The position numbers were made by a program, and so were the translations under genes. This document shows, piece by piece, positions 46,916 through 58,504 of a stretch of 64,000 nt of DNA (position 1 is the first letter of the stretch; the number at the start of each line of letters is the position of its first letter). The DNA comes from Virgibacillus aidingensis (GTDB taxonomy: Bacteria > Bacillota > Bacilli > Bacillales > Amphibacillaceae), in contig NZ_WIXN01000015.1 of assembly GCF_010994035.1 (NCBI RefSeq), forward strand, positions 1-64,000. The letters are read 5' to 3'. Under the pieces are notes generated by a model. That model was not told the origin of the DNA and ran no database searches. It worked only from the letters and a program-made list of their open reading frames with translations.

Positions 46916-46952
46916 TTGACTTTTACAGGCAGGATGAGTACAATTTTTATTG
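46916..46952 (+). promoter_or_regulatory. pyrG promoter with GGGCTC start
   Basis: TTGACT (46916-46921), a 17-bp spacer and TACAAT (46939-46944). Seven bases later is GGGCTC at 46952. The run of G at +1 is the substrate for CTP-sensitive reiterative transcription known for B. subtilis pyrG. Confidence 0.88.
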
Positions 46953-46972
46953 GGCTCTATAAGTGTAATTAT

Positions 46973-47015
46973 AGCGTTTCCCCCATGGTATGAGGGGGAG
47001 ACGCTTTTATTTTTT
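46973..47015 (+). terminator. pyrG attenuator (CTP-controlled terminator)
   Basis: AGCGTTTCCCCC (46973-46984) pairs with GGGGGAGACGCT (46994-47005), followed by TTTATTTTTT. In the known pyrG mechanism, low CTP makes polymerase add extra G residues at the 5' end; that G run pairs with the CCCCC strand and prevents termination. It may also serve as the rpoE terminator. Confidence 0.9.
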
Positions 47016-49092
<2,077 letters not shown>

Positions 49093-49113
49093 ATAGTTGG
49101 CTGCGAAAGACTG

Positions 49114-49155
49114 TTTAAATCTGATTAAGCAGTCTTTCGTTTTTATGCTAAATTA
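49114..49155 (+). terminator. Rho-independent terminator after pyrG
   Basis: CGAAAGACTG pairs with CAGTCTTTCG, followed by TTTTTAT. Confidence 0.88.
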
Positions 49156-49286
49156 ATCAGTCTGGCAGGATTTTTCCCTGAAGATATAGAATAGATATAT
49201 AAAGAAAAATAAGAAAAGGATAGTATAATTCTCCATATACTTGGGGGAACAGCAGGGGAAGTTATTTGGGGGGAAGAAGCTTGGCT

Positions 49287-49646
49287 ATGCATAAAGAAAT
49301 ACTGATCATTGATGACCAGCCTGGAATTAGAATGCTATTAACAGATGTTTTTGAAAATGAAGGATATAAAGTAACAACAGCGGCCGATGGGGAAGAAGCA
49401 ATAAAAAAACTATATGAAAACAGGTACGATGCAGTGCTTGTGGATTATAAACTGCCAATCATAAGCGGGGTGGAAATTCTGCGGAAGCTTGAACAGGATA
49501 ATATAAATGTACCGATCATTGTCATGAGCGGACTGGCTGATGAAATAGAGAAGGAACTGAGTGAATTTCAACTTGTAAAAGAAGTCCTGGGAAAGCCTTT
49601 TGACATTCAGCAGCTGGTGGGAAACGTCAAAAAAATAATCGGATGA
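49287..49646 (+). CDS. spo0F: Spo0F-like single-domain response regulator
   Basis: Phosphorelay intermediate carrying phosphate from sporulation kinases to Spo0B. A 119-residue receiver domain only: acidic pair D9/D10 (IIDDQPGIR), phospho-acceptor D53 (VLVDYKLP), switch residue Ser in IVMSGLADE (usually Thr) and Lys in VLGKPFDIQQL. Position after pyrG and the KPFDI ending support Spo0F, although the middle differs clearly from the B. subtilis protein. The start is unsure: ATG 49287 or TTG 49281, which is better spaced from GGGGGGAAG. Confidence 0.8.
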   Translation: MHKEILIIDDQPGIRMLLTDVFENEGYKVTTAADGEEAIKKLYENRYDAVLVDYKLPIISGVEILRKLEQDNINVPIIVMSGLADEIEKELSEFQLVKEVLGKPFDIQQLVGNVKKIIG

Positions 49647-49809
49647 TTTCCGGGACTGTTGCTTATACGCCTCGTTGTTGGTATTCTAATATTGGGACAT
49701 ATGCGGACTGTCACAGGAGAATGGAATTCGCCGCGTAGCCTAAAGGAAAATTATATTCATATGGCATGTGCTGCGTGCCCATACATAGTTTAAAAGGAGG
49801 ATTTTCCCT

Positions 49810-50448
49810 ATGAAGTTTTTTATAGATACAGCAAATATTGAAGAGATAAAAAAGGCAAATGAACTTGGAATTTTGGCTGGTGTAACCACTAATCCAAGCC
49901 TTGTTTCAAAAGAAGGCGTCTCCTTCCATGACCGCCTGCGCGAAATTACCGATGAAGTATCAGGCTCTGTGAGTGCGGAAGTCATCGCCGAAGATGCAGA
50001 AGGAATGATCAGCGAAGGGAAAGAACTGGCTGCCATCGCCCCTAATATTACGGTGAAGGTGCCAATGACACTGGAAGGATTAAAGGCAGTGAAGACTTTT
50101 AGTGATTTAAACATAAAAACAAACGTCACACTTATTTTTAATGCCAATCAGGCACTGCTTGCTGCCCGTGCAGGTGCATCCTATGTATCCCCATTCCTCG
50201 GCCGTCTGGATGATATAGGCCATGATGGAATGGAACTGATTGCAACGATTTCGGAGATATTCAATAAGCATGATATCCAGTCCCAGATTATTGCCGCGTC
50301 CATCAGGCATCCATTACACGTCATCGATGCCGCAGTTAATGGTGCACATATTGCAACGATTCCATTTAAAGTGCTGGAGCAGCTTGTTAAACATCCGCTG
50401 ACCGATCAGGGGATTGAAAAATTTCTTGCTGACTGGAATAAGGCATAA
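49810..50448 (+). CDS. tal: Transaldolase / fructose-6-phosphate aldolase-like protein
   Basis: A 212-residue short transaldolase of the TalC/FSA subfamily (YwjH in B. subtilis). Schiff-base K83 lies in [48 protein letters not shown] and [11 protein letters not shown] complete the signature. It probably acts in the non-oxidative pentose phosphate pathway. ATG 49810 has AAGGAGG. The fbaA gene found just before it in B. subtilis is missing here. Confidence 0.92.
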   Translation: MKFFIDTANIEEIKKANELGILAGVTTNPSLVSKEGVSFHDRLREITDEVSGSVSAEVIAEDAEGMISEGKELAAIAPNITVKVPMTLEGLKAVKTFSDLNIKTNVTLIFNANQALLAARAGASYVSPFLGRLDDIGHDGMELIATISEIFNKHDIQSQIIAASIRHPLHVIDAAVNGAHIATIPFKVLEQLVKHPLTDQGIEKFLADWNKA

Positions 50449-50493
50449 ACACTCATAAATTAAGGAAAACATGACCAAACTATAGATAAATCC

Positions 50494-50519
50494 AAAATGC
50501 ATAATGGGGCATTTTCTTT
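50494..50519 (+). terminator. Short terminator-like hairpin after tal
   Basis: AAAATGC pairs with GCATTTT across ATAATGGG, then CTTTA. The stem is short, so read-through into murA is plausible. Confidence 0.5.
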
Positions 50520-50571
50520 AATGAAAAACCTGAAATGAGGGGTCAGCCCCCATGAAAGCGGGGTATAATAG

Positions 50572-51858
50572 ATGCAAAAGATGCTAGTGGAAGGCGGCCA
50601 TTTACTTCATGGCCAGGTGAGGATCAGCGGAGCGAAAAACAGTGCGGTTGCTTTATTGCCGGCAGCTATTTTGGCTGATTCTGGCGTGACGATTGAAGGG
50701 CTGCCGGATATCTCCGATGTGTACACACTTGGCGAATTACTGGAAGAAATTGGCGGTTCCGTTTCCTGGGACGGGCAAACTGTTCATATAAATCCGGAAA
50801 ATATGGTTTCCATGCCGTTGCCCAATGGCAAAGTCAAGAAGCTCCGTGCATCCTATTATTTTATGGGTGCCATGCTCGGGAAGTTTAAAAAAGCTGTAAT
50901 CGGACTTCCAGGAGGATGTTTTTTAGGGCCGCGTCCCATTGACCAGCATATTAAAGGGTTTGAAGCACTTGGTGCCGAGGTAACAAATGAACAGGGTGCT
51001 ATTTATTTGCGTGCAGATGAATTAAAAGGGGCGAGAATTTACCTTGATGTGGTAAGTGTGGGCGCGACAATTAATATTATGCTTGCTGCAGTAAAAGCCA
51101 AGGGAAAAACGATTATTGAAAATGCAGCAAAAGAGCCGGAGATTATTGATGTAGCTACTATTCTTACCAACATGGGCGCAAAAATTAAAGGTGTGGGAAC
51201 CGACGTAATCCGAATTGAAGGTGTGCCATCTTTAAGCGGCTGTAAACATACGATTATACCCGACCGGATTGAAGCTGGTACATATACTATTGCCGCTGCA
51301 GCCCAGGGAAAAGAAGTGATCATTGATAATGTTATCCCGCAGCACTTGGAATCACTTCTGGCGAAACTGCGCGAAATGGGAGTGTCTGTAGAAGAAAGCG
51401 ATGAACAATTACTGGTCAAGCCTGGAAAGGTTCTTAAAAGTGTTGATATTAAGACGCTCGTTTATCCCGGTTTTCCCACCGATCTTCAGCAGCCATTCAC
51501 CTCACTATTGACTAAAGCAATCAACACAGGCGTGGTGACCGATACCATTTATTCCGCCCGTTTAAAACATATTGATGAACTAAGAAGAATGAATGCATCG
51601 ATAAAAGTAGAAGGCGGTTCCGCCATAGTCTCCGGCCCGGTGCAGCTGGAAGGTGCCAGGGTGAAAGCAACCGACCTTCGTGCAGGAGCAGCTTTGATTA
51701 TTGCCGGACTGATGGCAAACGGGATTACGGAAATAACCGGATTGGAGCACATAGAAAGAGGCTATGAGAAGATTACCGATAAATTAAACAATCTTGGGGC
51801 AAAAGTCTGGCATGAAGAAATGACAGAGGAAGAAATCATTCAATTTCAAAACTCTTAA
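50572..51858 (+). CDS. murZ: UDP-N-acetylglucosamine 1-carboxyvinyltransferase (MurZ/MurA2)
   Basis: First committed step of peptidoglycan synthesis; the fosfomycin target. The 428-residue protein has [12 protein letters not shown] with K22/N23, the catalytic loop [14 protein letters not shown] with C116, and DRIEAGTY. Context (tal before, glpX and rho after) identifies it as the second Bacillus paralogue, MurZ (MurAB). ATG 50572 is kept because MQKMLVEGG aligns with the B. subtilis start; the RBS is weak. Confidence 0.95.
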   Translation: MQKMLVEGGHLLHGQVRISGAKNSAVALLPAAILADSGVTIEGLPDISDVYTLGELLEEIGGSVSWDGQTVHINPENMVSMPLPNGKVKKLRASYYFMGAMLGKFKKAVIGLPGGCFLGPRPIDQHIKGFEALGAEVTNEQGAIYLRADELKGARIYLDVVSVGATINIMLAAVKAKGKTIIENAAKEPEIIDVATILTNMGAKIKGVGTDVIRIEGVPSLSGCKHTIIPDRIEAGTYTIAAAAQGKEVIIDNVIPQHLESLLAKLREMGVSVEESDEQLLVKPGKVLKSVDIKTLVYPGFPTDLQQPFTSLLTKAINTGVVTDTIYSARLKHIDELRRMNASIKVEGGSAIVSGPVQLEGARVKATDLRAGAALIIAGLMANGITEITGLEHIERGYEKITDKLNNLGAKVWHEEMTEEEIIQFQNS

Positions 51859-51907
51859 TTACCAGTGCTCAACATAAAGAAAGCCTACTAACGAGGAGAG
51901 GGAAAAC

Positions 51908-52876
51908 ATGGAAAGAAGCTTAACAATGGAATTAGTGCGTGTGACGGAAGCTGCAGCTTTAAAATCAGCCCGATGGATGGGAAGAGGAAAAAAAGAGGAA
52001 GCAGATGATGCGGCAACCTCGGCAATGCGTACTGTATTTGACACTATCCCCATGAAAGGCACTGTAGTAATCGGGGAAGGGGAAATGGACGAGGCTCCAA
52101 TGCTATATATTGGGGAAAAGCTCGGTACAGGAGATGGCCCCGGCGTAGATGTAGCTGTCGACCCATTGGAAGGAACCTCCATTGTAGCCCAGGGAACCTG
52201 GAATGCACTATCGGTCATCGCAATTGCAGATGAAAAAACATTATTGCATGCACCTGACATGTATATGGATAAAATTGCTGTGGGGCCCGAAGCCGTCGGC
52301 AAAATTGATATCAATGCACCTACTATTGATAACCTGAGAGCAGTGGCAGAAGCGAAAAATAAAAATATAGAGGATATTGTTGTCACGGTGCTTGACCGTC
52401 CCCGCCATGATAAGCTGGTGGAGGAAATCCGTGAAGCAGGTGCAAGAATTAAGTTAATACCAAACGGTGATGTGGCCGGAGCCATTAATACTGCATTTGA
52501 AGAGACAGGTGTTGATATATTAATGGGAATCGGCGGTGCCCCTGAAGGCGTTATTTCAGCTGTTGCACTGAAATGCCTTGGCGGGGAAATCCAGGGCAGA
52601 CTGGTGCCTTCAAACGAAGAAGAGGAAGCACGCTGCAAAAGCATGGGGATTACTGATATAAATACGGTGTTTTACATGGATGATTTCTGCAGCGGGGATG
52701 ATGCCATTTTTGCCGCCACTGGTGTAACAGACGGTGAATTATTAAAGGGAGTCCAGTTTAAAGGCGTCAAAGCAACAACACAAACAGTAGTTATGCGCGC
52801 TAAAAGCGGAACAGTCAGGTTTATCGATGGAGAACACAGTCTCCAGAAAAAGCCCGATCTTGTGATGAAGTCATAA
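51908..52876 (+). CDS. glpX: Class II fructose-1,6-bisphosphatase GlpX
   Basis: Gluconeogenic phosphatase making fructose-6-phosphate. The 322-residue protein carries the metal motif [10 protein letters not shown] (about 55-64), [13 protein letters not shown] (about 84-96) and [15 protein letters not shown] 51908 follows GAGGAGAGG. Gene order murZ-glpX-rho is conserved in bacilli. A terminator follows at 52997. Confidence 0.95.
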   Translation: MERSLTMELVRVTEAAALKSARWMGRGKKEEADDAATSAMRTVFDTIPMKGTVVIGEGEMDEAPMLYIGEKLGTGDGPGVDVAVDPLEGTSIVAQGTWNALSVIAIADEKTLLHAPDMYMDKIAVGPEAVGKIDINAPTIDNLRAVAEAKNKNIEDIVVTVLDRPRHDKLVEEIREAGARIKLIPNGDVAGAINTAFEETGVDILMGIGGAPEGVISAVALKCLGGEIQGRLVPSNEEEEARCKSMGITDINTVFYMDDFCSGDDAIFAATGVTDGELLKGVQFKGVKATTQTVVMRAKSGTVRFIDGEHSLQKKPDLVMKS

Positions 52877-52996
52877 TTTCTACCGGCCGTGGTACCTGGG
52901 TAAAAGTTGGCAAAAGGTATGGAATACATTTTGACTGGGTACACTGAGTATATCCCCCAGTATTCCTATTTTACGAAGTACCTGCCGTAAATCGAG

Positions 52997-53036
52997 GAAA
53001 AGGAAGCCTCCATTTATTTCTGGCTTCCTTTTCTAT
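52997..53036 (+). terminator. Rho-independent terminator after glpX
   Basis: GAAAAGGAAGCC pairs with GGCTTCCTTTTC around a 13-base loop, followed by TATT. Confidence 0.8.
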
Positions 53037-53410
53037 TAAATTTTAAAATAGAGTTGAATATTACTAAATAAAAGAGTAAGATTTAATTACTTACAATATT
53101 TCCTGTCTGTTCAGAGAGGAAACCCGCCATTATAAAAGATATATTTATTTTTTGCCTGCATTAATGCAATTAAGCTGCGCAGCCAGCCCGGTCTGAATGC
53201 GCACAGTCTGAACCTGACAGCAAAAAGCCCGGTTTATTCAACGACGGACTTCTAATCTAGCTTCTAAATTTTTCTTCTTGCCTGATCCTGTAATGACCTT
53301 CCATAGCAGTAAGGAATCTCAGCAAAGATAAGATGTTACAGTTGGGCCGCTTCTGAATTGTAGTCAAATTATTATTAAAAAACATAACAGTTAGATAGGT
53401 TGGTGATTTT
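53037..53410. other. rho upstream region
   Basis: About 370 bp with no gene. It presumably holds the rho promoter and leader, and rho leaders are often autoregulated. No definite promoter pair or RNA structure was recognised. Confidence 0.35.
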
Positions 53411-54688
53411 ATGGCATTTACAATCTCTCATTTGGAAACCTTAACATTGAAAGAAATTTATACATTGGCAAGAGAATATAAAGTTTCCTATTATGCCAAA
53501 TTGACAAAAAAAGAATTGATATTTGCTATATTAAAAGCACAGGCGGAAAAAGACGGATTCCTGTTCATGGATGGGATCCTGGAAATCATTCCTTCAGAAG
53601 GATTTGGTTTCCTGCGTCCGATTAATTATTCTCCAAGTGCAGAAGATATTTACATTTCTGCTTCGCAAATCCGCCGATTCGATTTGCGGAATGGAGATAA
53701 GGTGTCCGGAAAGGTAAGACCGCCAAAAGAAAATGAAAGATACTACGGCCTGCTGCATGTGGACGCGGTGAACGGGGATGATCCGGAAACAGCCAAGGAG
53801 CGTGTTCACTTTCCGGCATTGACACCGCTATACCCGGAACGTGCGATGACATTGGAAACGAATACGAGAAAAATATCGACACGCATTATCGATTTAATGA
53901 CACCGGTAGGCTTTGGACAGCGGGGGTTAATTGTAGCTCCGCCAAAAGCCGGGAAAACGACATTGTTAAAAGAAATTGCCAACAGCATTTCCGAAAACCA
54001 TCCGGAGGCCAAGCTGATTATTTTGCTGGTGGACGAACGGCCGGAGGAAGTAACTGATATCGAACGTTCTGTTCATGAAGACGTGGATGTAGTCAGTTCC
54101 ACTTTTGACGAAGTGCCGGAAAGCCATATTAAAGTTTCCGAGCTTGTACTGGAGAGGGCCATGCGGCTTGTTGAGCATAAGCGGGATGTAATCGTGCTGA
54201 TGGATAGTATTACACGTCTTGCCCGGGCGTATAACCTGGTTATCCCGCCAAGCGGACGGACACTTTCCGGCGGTATTGACCCTGCGGCATTCCACCGTCC
54301 AAAACGATTCTTCGGGGCAGCCAGAAACATTGAAGAAGGCGGCAGTTTCACCATTCTTGCCACAGCGCTTATTGATACAGGCTCAAGAATGGATGATGTG
54401 ATTTACGAGGAATTTAAGGGAACGGGGAATATGGAACTGCATTTGGACCGCAGCCTGGCAGAACGAAGAATATTTCCTGCTATCGATATTTTACGATCGG
54501 GTACAAGGAAAGAGGAATTGCTGGTTGATAAAAGCCACCTCGATAAAATGTGGGCAATCCGCAAAACAATGCAGGATTCCAACGATTTTCTTGACCGCTT
54601 CCTGAGAAGGCTGAAAGCATCCAAGAGCAACGAGGAGTTTTTGGCACAAATGGAAGAGGAAATGAAGCGCAGAGGAATGAAAAGATAG
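53411..54688 (+). CDS. rho: Transcription termination factor Rho
   Basis: Hexameric ATP-dependent RNA helicase, 425 residues. The N-terminal helical domain (KEIYTLAREYKVSYYAKLTK) and the OB-fold RNA-binding domain (LEIIPSEGFGFLRP, SASQIRRFDLRNGD) precede the ATPase with P-loop APPKAGKTTLLKE (about 176-188), DERPEEVTDIERSV and the Q/R-loop region RLARAYNLVIPPSGRTLSGG. ATG 53411 follows GGTGAT; no perfect RBS. It is a full-length, typical Firmicute Rho. Confidence 0.96.
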   Translation: MAFTISHLETLTLKEIYTLAREYKVSYYAKLTKKELIFAILKAQAEKDGFLFMDGILEIIPSEGFGFLRPINYSPSAEDIYISASQIRRFDLRNGDKVSGKVRPPKENERYYGLLHVDAVNGDDPETAKERVHFPALTPLYPERAMTLETNTRKISTRIIDLMTPVGFGQRGLIVAPPKAGKTTLLKEIANSISENHPEAKLIILLVDERPEEVTDIERSVHEDVDVVSSTFDEVPESHIKVSELVLERAMRLVEHKRDVIVLMDSITRLARAYNLVIPPSGRTLSGGIDPAAFHRPKRFFGAARNIEEGGSFTILATALIDTGSRMDDVIYEEFKGTGNMELHLDRSLAERRIFPAIDILRSGTRKEELLVDKSHLDKMWAIRKTMQDSNDFLDRFLRRLKASKSNEEFLAQMEEEMKRRGMKR

Positions 54689-54786
54689 CATCCGTTCTAT
54701 AAGCCGGCACCTTTGGAGCAGCAAAAAGAGGAGCTTTGTTACAGGAACAGGAAATGTTTGGATAGGACTTATTTTATATTTCATCT

Positions 54787-54815
54787 ATTGCATTCAAAAC
54801 TTGAGACTGTTATAA
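54787..54815 (+). promoter_or_regulatory. SigA promoter of the L31 gene
   Basis: TTGCAT at 54787-54792, 17-bp spacer, TATAAT at 54810-54815, about 95 bp before the start codon. Confidence 0.75.
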
Positions 54816-54910
54816 TCTTTTTATGTGAGTTTTGATAAGGTATTTCACCTGTGACGGCTCTTACAATAACTCTGGTTCAAAAGGAATCAGGGCAAAAAGG
54901 AGTGGAAGAC

Positions 54911-55156
54911 ATGAAAAAGGATATTCATCCGGAGTACAGAAAAGTTGTATTTTTGGACACGAGCTCAGACTTTAAGTTCTTAAGCGGTTCTACACAGTCA
55001 TCTGAAGAAACCATTGAATGGGAAGACGGCAACACGTACCCATTAATTCGAGTAGAGATCAGCTCTGATTCGCACCCATTCTACACAGGGAAGCAGAAAA
55101 CCGATAAAGTCGGCGGCCGTGTTGATCGATTCAAGAAAAAATATAACATGAAATAA
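54911..55156 (+). CDS. rpmE2: Ribosomal protein L31, type B (zinc-free)
   Basis: An 81-residue 50S protein. It reads [20 protein letters not shown] and lacks the CxxC metal site of type A L31, while keeping SHPFYTGKQ and the basic end [10 protein letters not shown]. Type B L31 normally replaces the zinc form under Zn limitation; here it occupies the rho-tdk slot that holds zinc-type rpmE in B. subtilis. ATG 54911 follows AAAGGAGTGG. Own promoter; no Zur box was recognised. Confidence 0.93.
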   Translation: MKKDIHPEYRKVVFLDTSSDFKFLSGSTQSSEETIEWEDGNTYPLIRVEISSDSHPFYTGKQKTDKVGGRVDRFKKKYNMK

Positions 55157-55250
55157 AGTGCGGAAGCGGCAGAAAAGCTGCTGTCTGATGACGGCCGCTT
55201 TCAAACGCTGAAGCAAAATGAATAAAGGACTTTTAGCGAAGTCCGGGAAG

Positions 55251-55284
55251 ACAGGCAAAACGTCTATATTTTGCCTGTTTTTTT
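55251..55284 (+). terminator. Rho-independent terminator after the L31 gene
   Basis: ACAGGCAAAA pairs perfectly with TTTTGCCTGT, followed by TTTTTTA. A weaker stem, AGCGGC/GCCGCT, lies just before it at about 55167-55200. Confidence 0.9.
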
Positions 55285-55414
55285 ACTTTGTATACAGGAT
55301 AGTTATATCAGGAAAGTGCAGGCACCACTGGGTTATGGTGCCGGACTTTCCGATAATACATAAAACAGCATTTATTTGACAGAAAAAAGAATAGGGGAAG
55401 GGAGTACCTTGACC

Positions 55415-56038
55415 ATGTACGTCATGAAACAGAATGGATGGGTAGAAGTAATTTGCGGAAGTATGTTTTCCGGAAAATCAGAGGAATTAATCCGCCGCAT
55501 TAAAAGAGCGACGTTTGCCAATTTAACCGTACGCGTATTTAAACCATCCATCGATGATCGATATAATGAAGAAGCAGTTGTTTCACACAACGGCAATTCC
55601 ATCATAGCTCTTCCTGTCATATCTTCAGAAGAAATACTGAACAATGTGGATGAAAGCATTGATATTATTGGCATTGATGAAGCACAGTTTTTTGATGAAA
55701 ATATTGCCGGCGTTGCAGAATCACTGGCGAATCAGGGAATCCTTGTAATTGCTGCTGGATTGGACACCGATTTCCGGGGAGAACCATTTGGACCGATGCC
55801 AAAATTAATGGCGCTGAGTGAATCAGTCACAAAGCTAAACGCCATATGCCCTGTATGCGGTTCGCCGGCAAGCCGCACCCAGCGTCTCATTAACGGTGAG
55901 CCTGCCTCCTACAATGACCCTGTTATTCTGGTCGGCGCGGCCGAATCCTACGAGCCAAGATGCCGCCACCATCATGAAGTACCGAATAAGCCAGTAAAAA
56001 AAATAACAAAAGGTTTGACAGAAACTGTAACTGAATAA
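55415..56038 (+). CDS. tdk: Thymidine kinase
   Basis: Type II thymidine kinase of the salvage pathway, 207 residues. Walker [11 protein letters not shown] (about 15-24), the base [12 protein letters not shown], the substrate lasso, and zinc ligands in CPVCGSPA and CRHHHE are all present. ATG 55415 ([12 protein letters not shown]) matches the B. subtilis start; a longer frame from 55376 lacks support. GGGAG lies ten bases upstream. Confidence 0.95.
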   Translation: MYVMKQNGWVEVICGSMFSGKSEELIRRIKRATFANLTVRVFKPSIDDRYNEEAVVSHNGNSIIALPVISSEEILNNVDESIDIIGIDEAQFFDENIAGVAESLANQGILVIAAGLDTDFRGEPFGPMPKLMALSESVTKLNAICPVCGSPASRTQRLINGEPASYNDPVILVGAAESYEPRCRHHHEVPNKPVKKITKGLTETVTE

Positions 56039-56115
56039 GGCGGGCGGGACAAAACAATTTTAGTAAATAGAAATCCAAACATTCTTAAATTTGCGCTAAA
56101 ACCCGCTCCGGAAAT
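56037..56115. repeat. Dispersed GGGACAAAA / CCCGCTCCGGAAATA element, copy 1
   Basis: Begins at the tdk stop with GCGGGCGGGACAAAA, continues AT-rich with AAATCC and GCGCTAAAACCCGCTCCGG, then AAATA. A reverse copy at about 63178-63255 shares the two ends and the AAATCC...GCGC middle at matching spacing. Likely a small non-coding dispersed repeat. Confidence 0.7.
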
Positions 56116-56236
56116 ACAGGAAAATTCCAGCGGAAGAAAGGTCTAAAGAGAATGTAAAAAATAAGCTCCAGTAAAAATGAGTAAATACGTTTCCCGCTGA
56201 ACCCAATGGTGACCGTGCGTAAATCGGAAATATCCC

Positions 56237-56276
56237 GCAGCCCGAAATGCCTCAAATTTCAGGCTGCCCCTTTTTA
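56237..56276 (+). terminator. Terminator before prfA
   Basis: GCAGCC-C-GAAAT pairs with ATTTC-A-GGCTGC (one mismatch), followed by CCCCTTTTTATT. It ends the tdk transcript after the repeat element. Confidence 0.8.
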
Positions 56277-56345
56277 TTCCCGTTTTAAACGTTATTAAGT
56301 CAGGAAAAGCGCTTATTACTAGCCCGTACCTTCTCCAATATAATT

Positions 56346-56374
56346 TTGACCTGGCCCCTCGAGTATACTATAAT
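56346..56374 (+). promoter_or_regulatory. SigA promoter of prfA
   Basis: TTGACC at 56346-56351, 17-bp spacer, TATAAT at 56369-56374, 30 bp before the prfA start. Confidence 0.82.
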
Positions 56375-56404
56375 TATACTGTTAGTCTGAAAGAGGTGAT
56401 CGTG

Positions 56405-57475
56405 ATGTTGGAACGTTTGCAATCATTGGAAGATCGTTACAACAAATTAAATGAACTGCTGAGTGATCCGGAAATCATAAACGATACAAACAAACTCCGC
56501 GAGTATTCGAAGGAGCAGTCCGGCCTGGAAGAAGTGGTGCAGGCTTATCGTCAATACAAAGAAGCGGATTCCGAGTTAAAAGATGCGAAAGAAATGCTGG
56601 AAGATGATCTTGACGATGAAATGTATGAAATGGCAAAAACAGAAATAGCAGCGCTCACAGAAACGATAGATGAACTGGAAGATAAAATGAAAATTCTGCT
56701 TCTGCCGAAGGATCCGAATGATGATAAAAACGTCTTTATGGAAATCCGCGGGGCTGCCGGCGGGGACGAAGCTGCATTATTTGCCGGCGATCTTTACCGC
56801 ATGTATTCCCGTTATGCAGAGCAATATGGCTGGAAAACAGAAGTAATGGAAGCGAGCACGACAGGTGTAGGCGGCTATAAGGAAATTATTTTTATGATTA
56901 ATGGCAATGGCGCTTATTCCAGATTGAAATATGAAAATGGTGCACATCGTGTGCAGCGTGTGCCTGAGACGGAATCCGGAGGGCGTATCCATACTTCGAC
57001 GGCAACGGTAGCTGTTTTGCCGGAAGCACAAGAAGTGGAAGTTGATATTAATGAAAAAGATATCCGCGTGGACACGTTCGCATCCAGTGGTCCCGGCGGG
57101 CAAAGTGTAAACACGACAATGTCTGCTGTACGGCTGACGCATGAGCCGACCGGGATTATTGTATCCATCCAGGATGAAAAATCACAGATTAAAAATAAGG
57201 AAAAAGCAATGAAAGTGCTCCGTGCGCGCATTTATGACAAATACCAGCAGGAAGCACAGGCGGAGTATGATGAAAACAGAAAATCAGCGGTAGGTACCGG
57301 TGACCGTTCAGAGCGGATCCGCACGTATAACTTCCCGCAGAACCGGGTGACAGACCACCGCATTGGTTTGACGATCCAAAAGCTGGACCAGATTTTACAG
57401 GGAAAGCTGGATGAATTTATTGATGCCCTGCTGCTGGAAGAACAGGCGAAAAAGCTGGAACAAATAGGTGAATAA
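56405..57475 (+). CDS. prfA: Peptide chain release factor 1
   Basis: Releases peptides at UAA and UAG. The 356-residue length equals B. subtilis RF1. The codon-recognition PET motif is at 187-189 and the catalytic GGQ at 231-233 ([11 protein letters not shown]). ATG 56405 follows AGAGGTGA; GTG 56396 would be too close to the RBS. PrmC, which methylates the GGQ glutamine, is encoded directly after it. Confidence 0.97.
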   Translation: MLERLQSLEDRYNKLNELLSDPEIINDTNKLREYSKEQSGLEEVVQAYRQYKEADSELKDAKEMLEDDLDDEMYEMAKTEIAALTETIDELEDKMKILLLPKDPNDDKNVFMEIRGAAGGDEAALFAGDLYRMYSRYAEQYGWKTEVMEASTTGVGGYKEIIFMINGNGAYSRLKYENGAHRVQRVPETESGGRIHTSTATVAVLPEAQEVEVDINEKDIRVDTFASSGPGGQSVNTTMSAVRLTHEPTGIIVSIQDEKSQIKNKEKAMKVLRARIYDKYQQEAQAEYDENRKSAVGTGDRSERIRTYNFPQNRVTDHRIGLTIQKLDQILQGKLDEFIDALLLEEQAKKLEQIGE

Positions 57476-57476
57476 A

Positions 57477-58355
57477 ATGACCAGACAATATGAAGTCCTT
57501 CGCCGGGCTTCTCTTTTTTTAGAAAAGCACCGGCGGGAAGCACGCGTGGCGGAATTACTCCTCCAGCATCATTTAAATGTATCAAGAGCGGTATTTTTTA
57601 CGAAGATGCAGGAGCATGTGCCGGAAGACATTTTAAGCCAATTTGAAGCAGACATAAGGAAACATGCAGAAACCGGAGTGCCCATACAGCATGTAACAGG
57701 TAATGCGGAATTTTATGGCCGAAGCTTCTTTGTGAATGAAAATGTATTGATCCCAAGGATGGAAACGGAGGAGCTTGTGCAACACGTGATTAAGGAAGCG
57801 GAAAATATGAAACAGTCGCCGGTAAACAAAAACCGCCCACTTTCTATCATAGATGTTGGTACAGGAAGTGGCATCATTGCCATTACCTTAAAGCTGGAGC
57901 TTGAAAAAGCATCGGTGTTTGCAGCAGATATTTCCGTAAAAGCACTGAAAACAGCAAAAGAAAATGCTGAAAAACTGCAATCGGATGTAACCTTTGTACA
58001 GGGTGATTTTTTACTTCCATTTATGAAACAAGACATAAAGGCTGACGTGATTGTTTCCAACCCGCCTTACATTGCCAAACAGGAAAGACCGATGCTGGCC
58101 GATACGGTTAGGGATTTTGATCCGGAAATCGCATTATTTGCCGGTGAAAATGGGCTTTTGGCATTTCAGGAAATCATAGCCCAATCCCCATCTGTATTGA
58201 ATAAAAATGGTCTTCTTGTATTTGAAATTGGCCATGAGCAGGGAAAAGCAGTCCGGCAACTGATTAAAAAGGTTTATCCGAATAGCACCGTGAATGTAAT
58301 CAAAGATATTAACGGAAAAGACCGGATTGTTTCGGCAAAACTCTCTGCCGAATAA
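57477..58355 (+). CDS. prmC: Release factor glutamine methyltransferase PrmC
   Basis: SAM-dependent methylation of the GGQ glutamine of release factors. The 292-residue protein has an N-terminal helical domain, SAM motif DVGTGSGI (126-133) and the substrate motif NPPY (195-198). It begins one base after the prfA stop, with AGGTGA inside the end of prfA, so the two are coupled. Its last ~14 codons form the 5' part of a terminator hairpin. Confidence 0.95.
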   Translation: MTRQYEVLRRASLFLEKHRREARVAELLLQHHLNVSRAVFFTKMQEHVPEDILSQFEADIRKHAETGVPIQHVTGNAEFYGRSFFVNENVLIPRMETEELVQHVIKEAENMKQSPVNKNRPLSIIDVGTGSGIIAITLKLELEKASVFAADISVKALKTAKENAEKLQSDVTFVQGDFLLPFMKQDIKADVIVSNPPYIAKQERPMLADTVRDFDPEIALFAGENGLLAFQEIIAQSPSVLNKNGLLVFEIGHEQGKAVRQLIKKVYPNSTVNVIKDINGKDRIVSAKLSAE

Positions 58356-58370
58356 TCCGGTCTTTTCTAT
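58315..58370 (+). terminator. Terminator overlapping the prmC 3' end
   Basis: GAAAAGACCGGATT (58315-58328) pairs with AATCCGGTCTTTTC (58353-58366). Inside, TTCGGC pairs with GCCGAA. The stop codon lies in the stem and TATATTTC follows. Confidence 0.82.
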
Positions 58371-58504
58371 ATTTCAAGGTGTTTGGCCAACCCTTTCCAT
58401 CTGGTTTAGAAGACAATTTAAAAATAAATAAGAGATTGCTAGTTTAAAATATTTACTGCCTGCCCATACTGATGTTAAATCAGAAAAACAAAGGAGCAGG
58501 AATC

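Noticed and set aside
50560..50572. Promoter -10 (TATAAT) directly before murZ
   Set aside because: It ends two or three bases before the start codon, leaving no room for a leader or RBS; it is likely a chance match.
51859..52644. 261-residue frame antisense to glpX
   Set aside because: It shadows a highly conserved gene in the opposite frame, is rich in Ser/Pro/Ala as antisense frames are, and has no RBS or family resemblance.
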